DNA of 64,000 nt, from positions 387,501-451,500 of the forward strand of contig CAUYUJ010012758.1 in assembly GCA_963575745.1 (NCBI GenBank). Direction: 5' to 3'. The position numbers and the translations under genes are program-made. Below are positions 52,195 through 60,776 of this stretch, one piece after another. The notes under the pieces are model-generated. The model was not told the origin of the DNA. It worked only from the letters and a program-made list of their open reading frames with translations, and did no database searches. Within the stretch, counting starts at the first letter, position 1. The number at the start of each line of letters is the position of its first letter. The stretch is from Prorocentrum cordatum. Taxonomy: Eukaryota; Sar; Dinophyceae; Prorocentrales; Prorocentraceae.

Positions 52195-54625
52195 CGTTTA
52201 TGGCGCAGACGTTCCACAATCAAACCCCTTGAATAGCAGCCTTTGCAAAAGGATTCCTTTTTTGTGGCGACCTTACACAAGAATTTCAAGACAGGGGGAA
52301 CTGCAATGGCTTTCCACACGTGGAATCATTGTATAACCGCCTTTACATTGGGAATCCTTGTGTGGCAGCCTTACAAAAGGGTTTTCATTGCGAGGGGTTC
52401 TGCGATGTCAGCTCCGTGAGCCCAGGAATGCTGGAGAGGAAAACAAGAACATAAAAATTGAAACCCGGAAAATTGCTACGTTTTCAAATCAGAAAATAGG
52501 AAAAGCTAGGAAGTCTTGCGACTCTGGGTATTGTTATGGCGCAGACGTTCCACAACCAAAATATTTTTGCAGCAGCCCGCACAAAAGGATTCCTCTTGTG
52601 GCGACCATGCACCAGGATTTCAAGTGCGGGGAGCCTGCACGGGGCCCCACATTTAGAATCCTTTTGTTGTAACCGCCTTTACAAAAGAATTCCTTGTGTG
52701 GCGGCCTCACGAAACGATGTTTATTGCGGGTGGATGTGCACTGGCGGCACTTTGAACCCAGCAAAGCTAGAGACGAAAACGTGGGGGAAAAAAGGAAAAG
52801 CTTGTGCTTTCAGTCGGAAATACGAGATAGCTAGGAAGATTCGTGACCGTCTGAAGTTTTATGGCGCAGACGTTCCACACTCAAGATCACTTTTCCGTAG
52901 CAGCCTTTACACAAAAATGTGTGGCGACTTTGCCCAACAAGCGTGGGGGCCTGCACTGGCCTTCACACTTAGAACCATTGCGTAACAGCCTCTACAGGGG
53001 GAATCATGTTGTGGCGGCCTTGCAAAAAGGATTTCATTGCGGGTGGGTCTGCAGTGGCGGCACCTTCGCCCCGGGAAAGCTAGAGAGGAAAACCGGAGAG
53101 GAAAAAAATGCTTTCACGTGGGCAAACGGGAAGTAAGCAGCAAGTTTTGCGACGACCGTACACAAGGATTTTAAGTATGGGGGGCCTGAAGTGGCCTCCG
53201 CACGTACAATGCTTTTGTAACAGCCTTTAAAGAAGAATTCCTTACGTGCAGATCCCCCCACTATTAAAACAATTGCGCAAGGCCGCCACAAAATGAATTA
53301 TTTTTTCCTAACGTTGTTACAAAAGGATTCTAAGTGTGGAGGCCACTGCAGGCCCCCACATTTCAAAGATTTTTTAAGGTCGCCACGAAAAAATCCTTGT
53401 GTAAAGGCTGTTACAACAAATAGTGTATGTGTGTAGCGCCTGCACCATACGATAGAGGGAACCAATTATTGAACACTCCCCCTCCCCCCGAACTCAATGT
53501 TGGCACGCGCGGGGGACACTGCGGTCGAAGTGCATCTCATCAGACCCACCGCCAACTTTGAACATTGGGGGGAGGGGGAGGCGTTGACGGATGAATGTGG
53601 CATGAGTGTTCGCTAATTTGTTCCGAAACTTGCAATCGTACCGACAGTCGCAGGTCTTCTTAGCTGCCTCTTATTTTCACATATGAAGACACACGCGTTT
53701 CAATGTTTCTCTTGTTATGATCGTTTTCCTCTACAGCGCTCCTGCGCTCAAGGTGCCGACATTGCAGATCTCCCCAACAATGAAAACCTTGCTGGTAAGG
53801 CCGCCACGAAAGGATTCTTTGTGCAAAGGTTGCTACACAAGGATTCTGAGTGTGGAGGCCACGGCAGATCACCCTCACTTGAAATCCTTGTGTCAGGTCG
53901 CAACAACAAGAAATATGTGTTGCGAAAGCTGCTACAAAACGATTCAAAGTGTGGAACGTCTGCACCATAAAAGTACCGACTTGTCACAGGTCTGCATCGT
54001 TTTCTTCCGATTTGTCATGCGAAAACACATGATGTGTCATGTTGCCCCCGTTGTTTTGTTTCCTGTGTTCCTCTGTAGCTGTCCTGGGCCCAAGGTGCCG
54101 CCACTGCAGATCCCCAAACAATGAACATTTTTTATTGTAAGGCCGCCACAAACGGGAATCCCTTTTGCAAAGGTCGTTACAAAGCGATTGCAAGTGTGGA
54201 GGGCATTGCAGATCCCCCTCATTTGAAAGCCTTGTGTATGGTCGCCACAAAAGGGATCCTTATGTAAAGGCTGCTACACAAAGGTTCTAGTTGTAGAACG
54301 TCTGCGCCATATACCGACAGGCACGCGTCGTCCTAGATGTTTCCTATGTTTCTTTTTGAAAGCAAAAGTTGTTTCATGAGTGTCATGTTTTTCTTGTGTT
54401 CCTTTTTAGCTGTCCTGAGCTCAAGGTGCCGCAAGTGCAGATCCCCCCGCAATGAAAACCTGTTTGTAAGGCCGCCACAAAAGGATTGCCTTTGTAAAGG
54501 CCGTTATGGCCACTGCAGATCCCCCTCACTTGAAATCCTTGTGTAAGGTCGCCACAAAATGAATTCTTGTAGGCTGCTACGAAAGGATTTAAACTTCGGA
54601 ACGTATGCACCATAAAAGTACCGAC
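52195..54625. repeat. Head-to-head array of about 330-bp units
   Basis: The anchor GGCGCAGACGTTCCAC occurs in plus sense at 52202, 52538 and 52863. Its reverse complement (GTGGAACGTCTGCACC type) is near 53433, 53951, 54291 and 54592. Spacings are 336 and 325 on the left and 518, 341 and about 300 on the right. Each unit contains CCTTTACAAAAGGATTCC, GTGGCGACCTTACACAAGGA, a GGAATCCTTGTGTGGC block and ends in GAGAGGAAAAC. Inside each unit a subrepeat of about 50 bp (ACAAGGATT) recurs. Orientation flips around 53160-53430, so the whole locus is a large imperfect palindrome. No gene. Confidence 0.8.
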
Positions 54626-54670
54626 GGTCACAGGTCTTCCTAGCTTTTTTTAGTTTCTCATTGGAAACAG

Positions 54671-54967
54671 TTGTTTGTTCATGTTCGTCATGTTTTTCCT
54701 GTTTTCCTCCTCCCCCCCTCGAGCGCCCTGGCCCCTCCTAGCGGCATAGGCACCTCCGCCAAGAATGTAGTTGAATCCGAATTGGAAGATGATAAAGTTT
54801 TTATTGCAATAACGCAATTCCCAAGCTTAGGTGATTACCATTCGATTACGATTAGATTTCTTGACAAATCATATGACAAAGAGTGGATCACTGATCCAGA
54901 TGATCTGTTCGTTGTTTGCGAGAGAAGAAGGCCCCACAGCGTTCCTTTCTCGAAAGATGGGGTCTAG
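54671..54967 (+). CDS. Small AT-rich ORF, unknown family, possible foreign exon
   Basis: 98 codons, ATG 54671 to TAG 54965-54967. The credible part is about 54750-54930: SAKNVVESELEDDKVFIAIT, QFPSLGDYHSITIRFLDKSY, DKEWITDPDDLFVVCERRR. It alternates hydrophobic and polar residues as in beta strands and looks like a genuine globular fragment. I count 61 G+C in the 170 bases 54761-54930 (36 percent), against a GC-rich window, and codons such as AAA, GAT, GTT and ATT replace the C/G-ending codons seen elsewhere. The first 25 codons and the last ten belong to flanking repeats (the AAAGATGGGGTCTAGG end is a dispersed-family copy). It could be a recent transfer from virus, bacterium or organelle, or an exon of an AT-rich gene. 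Confidence 0.4.
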   Translation: MFVHVRHVFPVFLLPPSSALAPPSGIGTSAKNVVESELEDDKVFIAITQFPSLGDYHSITIRFLDKSYDKEWITDPDDLFVVCERRRPHSVPFSKDGV

Positions 54968-55030
54968 GATTCCGGCCATAACTTTTCGTGATTATTGTTT
55001 TTGATTTCGGGTTTCATGGGACGTCGCGAA
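54945..55030 (+). repeat. Dispersed repeat, AGAAAGATGGGGTC type, copy
   Basis: TCGAAAGATGGGGTCTAGGA, CCGGCCATAACTTTTCGTGA and GGACGTCGCGAAA. Confidence 0.55.
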
Positions 55031-55267
55031 AAAAACAGCATCACGGAAAGCCAAAACGGGAGTTTTCATTATATATTTAATCGTTATGTTGCCTTTCTCC
55101 AGCTGGATCGACCCGCGAGGCCCATGATGGCCTTGGGGCCCAAAGCGGGGCGAAAACGCTTGAACGGAGAAAGTTAAAACGCTTGGCTCTTCGGCCCTCA
55201 TCGAAACCTCTGTGGGCCGTCCATCGGGACTCGTTTTGTTGGCCCGGACCTCGGCCTATGCTGCGCT

Positions 55268-55345
55268 GCCATAACCATCTCCTGGGGGATCGACCTTCGT
55301 GGACCTCGGCAGGCGGCGGGTATGGACACAACTTTCCTTCCAGAA
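55268..55345 (+). repeat. Dispersed 75-bp repeat, copy 3
   Basis: ATAACCATCTCCTGGGGGAT, GTGGACCTCGGCAGGCGGCG and GTATGGACA match 2795-2870. Confidence 0.65.
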
Positions 55346-55544
55346 ATCGCCAAGGGAATCTAGTCGCGATCTCCAACATCTACGTCTGAGATCCTCTGGG
55401 CTCTTGCCGCGCCTCGCCACAGGAGGCGGTCGCGCAGGCTTCAGAGCCCGCCCCCCGCCCACAGCCCAGCCCACAGCCCCCCGGAAGGAAGCTGCAGGCC
55501 TGCTGAGCTGTCATGTTAAGGCATCCCTTTCCGCACAGCCCCCC

Positions 55545-55820
55545 AAGTAGCCCCGGCTGGCCTCAACTGGCTCCGAGTAGCCCCAGTCGGCCTAAAGGGG
55601 CACATCCGAGTGACCCAGGGAGTGCTCAACACCCCAACCTTGAGGCGCGTAGCGCGTAGCGCCCCAGGGGCGTCGCCAGAAGCGGCGCCAGGGTGTTGAA
55701 ACCGGACTATTGGGGGGGGGCTTGTTGAGACCAGCGGCAACTATTCGGGGGGCTTGTTCAGGCCAGCCGGGATCATTCGGGGGCGCTGTCTGCGCGCAAC
55801 ACGAAGCCTCACCAGACTTT
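55545..55820 (+). repeat. Dispersed 200-270-bp repeat, copy 2
   Basis: CCCGGCTGGCCTCAACTGGC, TAGCGCCCCAGGGGCG, GCGCCAGGGTGTTGAAACC and GGGCTTGTTGAGACCAG parallel 48810-49015, with internal tandem expansion here. Confidence 0.7.
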
Positions 55821-56014
55821 CACCAGCCTCCCCGCCGCACCCCGACAACGAACAGCATCCGCAGAAGGATGCTATACAACACCGTGCCAGGCCAGGGCCA
55901 TCCTGGGCACTGCATGGCGCTCAGACCGTCCTGGCATCGTCCAGGAGGGCGTATACACCATACCAGGGCCCAGGATCGCCCTGGCCTGTGGCACGGTGGC
56001 GGTGTAATCACCCA

Positions 56015-56135
56015 GACCCCCGACGTCATGATTCTTTCACAACTTGGACCCTCAGAGGTCTCGACCCATTCCCTGGGACGGGCTGTTCATCCTAAATCGT
56101 TGTTTGACGGTCCTTTGGCCCGGCGAGGGCCCCCG
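56015..56135 (+). repeat. 120-bp dispersed repeat, well-preserved plus copy
   Basis: CCCCCGACGTCATGATTCTT, CACAACTTGGACCC, GGTCTCGACCCATTCCCTGG and AAATCGTTGTTTGACGGTCC; partner of 24462-24582. Confidence 0.75.
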
Positions 56136-56404
56136 AAAATTGCCAAGACCATCCCGTCATGAATGTTTCACAACGCGAGAGCGCCTGGGCATACACCAGG
56201 GCCCAGGATGGCCATGGCCTGGCACGTCGGTGGTGTACAAAAGCTTTCTGGGCACAGCAGGTCGTCAGCATGGGCTTTGCTGGGCGTACCGCCGCCCCCG
56301 CAGGAAGCGACAGTTCTTTGGGGGGGTGCGGCGGCGGCGCGCGGGGCACGACGGGGGGCGGGGACCCAGACAGTGCGCGGCGCCAGAGGGCATCCCCAAG
56401 AGAA

Positions 56405-56510
56405 GGAGGGAGAGGAGGAGGATCTCCTCCTCATCCTCCTCATCTTCCTCCACCTCCGCATCATCGTCCTCATCCTCCTCCTCATCCTCCTCGTCCTTCG
56501 CTCCTTCTTT
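56405..56510 (+). repeat. TCCTCA/TCCTCC tract
   Basis: CATCCTCCTCATCTTCCTCC-type DNA, the last simple repeat before the gene-like tail of the window. Confidence 0.8.
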
Positions 56511-56763
56511 CACTCGAACAGGACCCGCCTGCGCCCGCCCCAGCCCTCGCGGCTCAAGCTTGCACGCGTCATCGGACGGTATACGGTACGGAAAAAACAG
56601 TTTGATTTCCACTGTTGCCATCTAGTTGGTAGCGGAACTGGTGCAAGCCAGTTCTAGCAACGACCCATGGAATTGCACAGAGTGCAATGTGGACGCACAT
56701 CCGCCTTGCCCCCAAACCCTTCATCAGATCGACCCTCCATCCCTGAACAGTTTGTGCTGATGG

Positions 56764-58008
56764 TTGTTTTGCACCCGTGCGGGGGATTCGCCCAACGCAT
56801 CCACAGGCGCGATGACGCAAGCGTCAGACCGCGAATGCCCCTATGAGTGCACCGTCGCGTGGAAAAGACAGATGGCCCGGCGCAGGGAGGCACCGCAAAC
56901 GGAGGCAGCGATGCTTCGGTTCCCGGATCACAACAACAGTCTCCCAGCACTGGCAGCGGAACGCGGTCTCTTGACTGGGCCAGCACTTGGATTCGGAATG
57001 TGCGTGGTAGTGTCGGCTTACACCTTAGTGAGCACGCTGCGCACTCCGAACGGCTCCAAGCTGGTTCATGCATTTGTTTCGTCGCCACTCTTGGCCGCAG
57101 CGAACGGCCTCCGCACGACTATGGCTTTCCCAAGCTTCAAGTTGGCGTTCGTTTTTGCGCAGGCCCGAGTCCCAAAGCGCCTGTATCAACATGGAGCCTT
57201 TCTGAGGCGGAGACACGCCATCATTGCGGCATGGGGGGCACCTCATCACCAACCTGATGTCGCCGATGCATGTTCGCGCCCCTACTACACCGCAGCCAGT
57301 CAGACACTCATCCGTCGAGCGCTGCAGTCACCACGTCCAGCTGCAGCCAGCACGACGGCTGTGCCGCGCCCCTTGCTCACTGCGTCCTTCGTTTCATTGC
57401 CGCCGTCAACGCCTTCGGCAACTGCGAGCTGCCGCATCTCTCCTTCTCGTTTTTCTAAGAGATGGGGCCCGACTTCCAGGATGAGGCGTTCAGGCATGCC
57501 TCCGGCATCCAATGTTGTCGCGCCGCGCATTGCCCCGACGCGAACCCAGAGGCCCCCCCCGAGGGAACAGGAGAGCGGCCCCGCCCGCTGCGAGAGTGGC
57601 GGCCCTGGCCACGACCACCCGCCAGCGCCACCATGGGCACGCGGCCCACACCCATTCAACACGGCAGCAATGTCGAGCGCAATTTACAGGCCATCAAGGC
57701 AGAGCTGCGCCACTCCGCCGACCGCGAGACCTGTCGCCCCATGCTTTAGCGTCCGCCGTGCGCCCTGCCGCCTGGACGCACCACGCACGGAGCGCGCGGC
57801 TCCTGGCATTCCGACACGTTTGTCGCGCCCTTGGCCGCCAGATTACGTTCACGGTTTTAGCTGCGCCACTCGGTCTAAGCGTCTGGGCACGCGGCCACAC
57901 GGCAACCCGCGCACCTTCTGCCACGCCGGCTTCGGACGGAGAAGTGCGCGCTGTTGTCCCGTCGGCGGCGACTGTCCCACCGCTCAAGATTCGCTAGTCC
58001 GCGAGTAG
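56764..58008 (+). CDS. Long open frame, unknown function, upstream part
   Basis: 414 codons from ATG 56764 to TAG 58006-58008, without simple repeats. The region about 56900-57300 has the most natural composition: LTGPALGFGMCVVVSAYTLV (one hydrophobic segment), TTMAFPSFKLAFVFAQARVP and KRLYQHGAFLRRRHAIIAAW. From about 57480 the translation becomes Pro/Arg-rich and less convincing, and another frame (57462-57749) looks equally good there. The same frame continues after the TAG for 602 more codons to 59814. No family recognised. Long chance frames are possible in this GC-rich DNA, so confidence is modest. Confidence 0.3.
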   Translation: MFCTRAGDSPNASTGAMTQASDRECPYECTVAWKRQMARRREAPQTEAAMLRFPDHNNSLPALAAERGLLTGPALGFGMCVVVSAYTLVSTLRTPNGSKLVHAFVSSPLLAAANGLRTTMAFPSFKLAFVFAQARVPKRLYQHGAFLRRRHAIIAAWGAPHHQPDVADACSRPYYTAASQTLIRRALQSPRPAAASTTAVPRPLLTASFVSLPPSTPSATASCRISPSRFSKRWGPTSRMRRSGMPPASNVVAPRIAPTRTQRPPPREQESGPARCESGGPGHDHPPAPPWARGPHPFNTAAMSSAIYRPSRQSCATPPTARPVAPCFSVRRAPCRLDAPRTERAAPGIPTRLSRPWPPDYVHGFSCATRSKRLGTRPHGNPRTFCHAGFGRRSARCCPVGGDCPTAQDSLVRE

Positions 58009-59814
58009 GGGGCTCGCCGGCGCGTTGCCAGCGCGCGGCGGAGCTGGCCTCGCGGCGCACGCCGCCTCCGCGCACCCCCACCCACGCGCTGCGCGACGAA
58101 CGCCGGGGCACTGTTTGCGCCTGGCGGCGCCAGCGCACGCGCGGCGCCGCGCCCGCGCGACCCCGCGCATCCTGCGGCGCACGCCGGGCATCGGCGCGCC
58201 CAGATTCCCGCCAGAGCGCGCGCAGAGGCAGAGGCACGCCGCGCTTGCTCGCAACCGCGTTGCGCCACGCACGGCGGGGCACTGTCGCTCCCAGCCGCGC
58301 ACCTTCGCGCGCGCAAGCCGGCGCGCCAGCATGCGCGCCTGCGCTTGGCCAAGCTCGGCCCAAAGCACCTTTCCGAGCGCCCGTCGGCACCGACGTTGGT
58401 TTTCCTTAGGCGCTCACAAGCTGCGATCGTCTCTGTCACGCAGGACGCATTTTACATGGAAACATTCAGCGGGGCCGGTCAGCCGGCACGCGATTCCAGC
58501 CCGAGCGCGCATATACAATGCGTCACGCCTTCCTGCACGCCCCTATCCTTCCCAGCCCACTCAGCCATATCACCGCCGCCCCAGCGCTCGCCAGCCGACG
58601 CAGGCAGCGCTAGTCACCGCAGCCATTTTGGCTCATGCCTTTCCGTTGGCCCCCTGCCCCTGGACCGCGTCCCCCGGCGCACCCCGAGACCCAAGTTTCA
58701 CGGGGCAACTTGGCGGGCGCGAGGGACTTGGGGGAGCGGGGCTTTTGGCTCTCGGGGATGGCGGCGGCGGGCGGCCCGACAGCGCGGCGGCCTTCATCGC
58801 AACGGCAGGCTGACATCGACTCCCTGGGCCCGACGGCGGCTCGCCGTGCCGCTCGAAAGCGGCGGCAAGCTGCTGTTGAGGCGGCCATCGGCCGCCGCGC
58901 TGGCGCAGGTGGCGAGCCTGGCTCATGGCGCGACCGCGAGCTCACGTCTAGGCCTGCCCTCCAGTGCGCGGCCAGCGGGCGCCGCGTCCCTGGGAGCTCC
59001 AGGCGGCGCCGCAACGCCGCTTGGCACGCCGCGCGGGCGCCGCCTGGAGGCTTCGCTTCGGCGTCCGCCAGCGGCATCGCCTGGGCGGCCGCCGGCCCGC
59101 GGCTGGGCTGGGAGGCGGGGCTGCCCTTCGGCCCTGTCCCGGCACGGCGGCACGGGCTTCGGTGCTCGTGCGGGGCAGTCGTCTTCAGCTCGGCGTTCGG
59201 CTTCGAGGGCGAGGACGGCTTCATGGAGTCGGGCCACCCTGGCAGTGAAGGGTTTCGTGGCGGTATGTTTAGAGATCTTCCTGCTGGGGATCTGGGTGTC
59301 CGCATTGCTGCTGGAGTGCCTGCTGCTGTACTCCCTGTTCCGCTGGTGCATCCTCCTGCAGGGGGGCCTGGTTTTCTGGCTCAGGCGTTCGGGGCTCACG
59401 GTGTGTCGGACGATCGGCCGGTACTGGAGTCTTCGACGGAGGTCCGCCCCAGTGCGCATGGGACGGAGGTGGCGGGCATTCGCGGCAAGGACGTCTACGA
59501 CGGGGACGATGCTGGAGCCCACGGCGCAGGCGGTGCATCTGCTGATGTGCGCCCTGATCGTCTGGTCGAGCGGCTCTCTGGCGAGCATGCTGGCCTTGTG
59601 GTGGGTGTCGGGGTCCATGAGGCGTCGACGGCGCTGCTGGCGGCAGGAGCTCTTCGGGGGGGCAGCTCCCAGTGATCGGGGGGCACGTTTATGCGGGCAC
59701 GAGCGCGCGGGCTTCGATGGCGTGACCGACGTCTTCGCCCGTGCGTTGTTCGAGGTGGCTTTCATCACGGCGGCCTTCCTCAGCCTGTTCTCGGTCCTTT
59801 CGGCCCACTACTGA
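58009..59814 (+). CDS. Membrane protein with three C-terminal hydrophobic segments, unknown family
   Basis: The frame is open from the TAG at 58006 to TGA 59812-59814 (about 600 codons; first ATG in this frame at 58456). Codon pattern is strongest from about 58850: GGKLLLRRPSAAALAQVASL, then at 59245 VKGFVAVCLEIFLLGIWVSA and LLLECLLLYSLFRWCILLQG (one or two helices), at about 59536 HLLMCALIVWSSGSLASMLA, and at about 59731 VFARALFEVAFITAAFLSLF before the end. It is therefore a membrane protein with a long basic N-terminal part. A second frame starting at ATG 58635, directly behind the spliced-leader relic, is also open to 59675, and its first 150 codons (QADIDSLGPTAARRAARKRR) are plausible. 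A frameshift or intron near 59230-59250 (GGCAG at 59240-59244, GTATGT at 59262-59267) could join the two. Confidence 0.5.
   Translation, partial: GARRRVASARRSWPRGARRLRAPPPTRCATNAGALFAPGGASARAAPRPRDPAHPAAHAGHRRAQIPARARAEAEARRACSQPRCATHGGALSLPAAHLRARKPARQHARLRLAKLGPKHLSERPSAPTLVFLRRSQAAIVSVTQDAFYMETFSGAGQPARDSSPSAHIQCVTPSCTPLSFPAHSAISPPPQRSPADAGSASHRSHFGSCLSVGPLPLDRVPRRTPRPKFHGATWRARGTWGSGAFGSRGWRRRAARQRGGLHRNGRLTSTPWARRRLAVPLESGGKLLLRRPSAAALAQVASLAHGATASSRLGLPSSARPAGAASLGAPGGAATPLGTPRGRRLEASLRRPPAASPGRPPARGWAGRRGCPSALSRHGGTGFGARAGQSSSARRSASRARTASWSRATLAVKGFVAVCLEIFLLGIWVSALLLECLLLYSLFRWCILLQGGLVFWLRRSGLTVCRTIGRYWSLRRRSAPVRMGRRWRAFAARTSTTGTMLEPTAQAVHLLMCALIVWSSGSLASMLALWWVSGSMRRRRRCWRQELFGGAAPSDRGARLCGHERAGFDGVTDVFARALFEVAFITAAFLSLFSVLSAHY
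58616..58637 (+). other. Dinoflagellate spliced-leader relic
   Basis: The 22 bases match the dinoflagellate spliced leader at 20 of 22 positions, with an exact 15-base core AGCCATTTTGGCTCA. The differences are a C for T at leader position 5 and a T for A at position 21, the latter creating an ATG at 58635. There is no GT donor directly after it, so this is not a spliced-leader RNA gene. A leader fossil in genomic DNA is known from dinoflagellates as a mark of a transcript that was reverse-transcribed and re-inserted. Confidence 0.75.
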
Positions 59815-59924
59815 GGACGGCGCAATTGCGCGTTTTCCAAACCTCTGGCCAGTACGCGTGCGGCTGGTCTTTGTCAGGACAAAAGGCAGCGCTAGTTCTG
59901 TGCACGCCGCCGCCTAGCTGCGAT

Positions 59925-60776
59925 TCACCATCCGGCGCGATCTGCCCCCAGCATGCCACCCGCGGAGGGCCCAGCACTGGACGCCCAGCGCGCTGCCACT
60001 TGCTGGGTCGCCGCCCGGCAGATGGAGCGCCTGCGCGGAGGTCTCGCCGACCAGCTCGGCGACTTGGCGCCCCCCCCGAACGCGCGCCCCGTCGGTCGGC
60101 ACCGCGCATCTGGCGCCAGATCGCGGAGAGCGCCTGCAGTTGAACCGGCGACCGACGATCCGAGGGGTCGAGCCCCTCCGAGCTTGAAGCGCCCCCCCAA
60201 CGGACCGCCAAACCCGCGCAGATCCGAGCAACATGCACGCCTTGTGGGTGCACGCGCACTGTATTGCAATTGAAGGACGCGTTCGCGGTCTTCGCCAGGA
60301 TTTTCACAATGCGCGCATTCAGTGTCATTGGACATCACATGGAGTTCCCTGGCGCATGCATCCTCTGTCTGGGCTGACATAGCGCGCGTGTGTCGGTAAG
60401 TCCGGCGACTTCGTTCTCGACTTTCAGGAGCGAAAGAAGGACGTACATGTACATGAATCCACGCTGGTTTCGAGAGTACGCATTGCGCAAATGTTCGCAT
60501 AACGCGGCCGGTCTCGCGGATCGAGGGGCCGTGTTCATGTACATAGCTGGGCGCGTACGTCCTTTGTGGGCTCCCTAGACTTGTTCGCTCGTCTTCATCG
60601 CAGTCGACATGCTCTTCCCAGTCTTCTGCTTCCTCTACGCCAACTCGCAGCGTATCTCGCTCTGGCGAAATTATTTCCCCCACCTGTCGTCTGGGCCGCG
60701 AGTGCACGGCATCTCCGCTGCACCCTTGGTCAGTGGACAGGCGCGCAGTCCGCGGTCGCGCACCGTTCCACGACAA
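59925..60776 (-). CDS. Open frame on the minus strand, unknown
   Basis: 283 codons with natural-looking composition in the middle: EEAEDWEEHVDCDEDERTSL, GRVMRTFAQCVLSKPAWIHV and DACARELHVMSNDTECAHCE. It is in exact antisense register to the plus frame at 60390-60776, so at most one of the two is real. Codons on this strand mix A/T- and G/C-ending forms. No domain recognised. Confidence 0.25.
   Translation of the reverse strand: MSWNGARPRTARLSTDQGCSGDAVHSRPRRQVGEIISPERDTLRVGVEEAEDWEEHVDCDEDERTSLGSPQRTYAPSYVHEHGPSIRETGRVMRTFAQCVLSKPAWIHVHVRPSFAPESRERSRRTYRHTRAMSAQTEDACARELHVMSNDTECAHCENPGEDRERVLQLQYSARAPTRRACCSDLRGFGGPLGGRFKLGGARPLGSSVAGSTAGALRDLAPDARCRPTGRAFGGGAKSPSWSARPPRRRSICRAATQQVAARWASSAGPSAGGMLGADRAGW

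Noticed and set aside
58616-58660. A spliced-leader RNA gene
   Set aside because: No GT donor or intron-like region follows the leader match; it reads straight into coding-like DNA.
58635-59675. 346-codon frame directly after the spliced-leader relic as the sole gene
   Set aside because: The 3' half lacks the codon bias and membrane helices found in the overlapping frame that ends at 59814; kept only as a possible 5' part.
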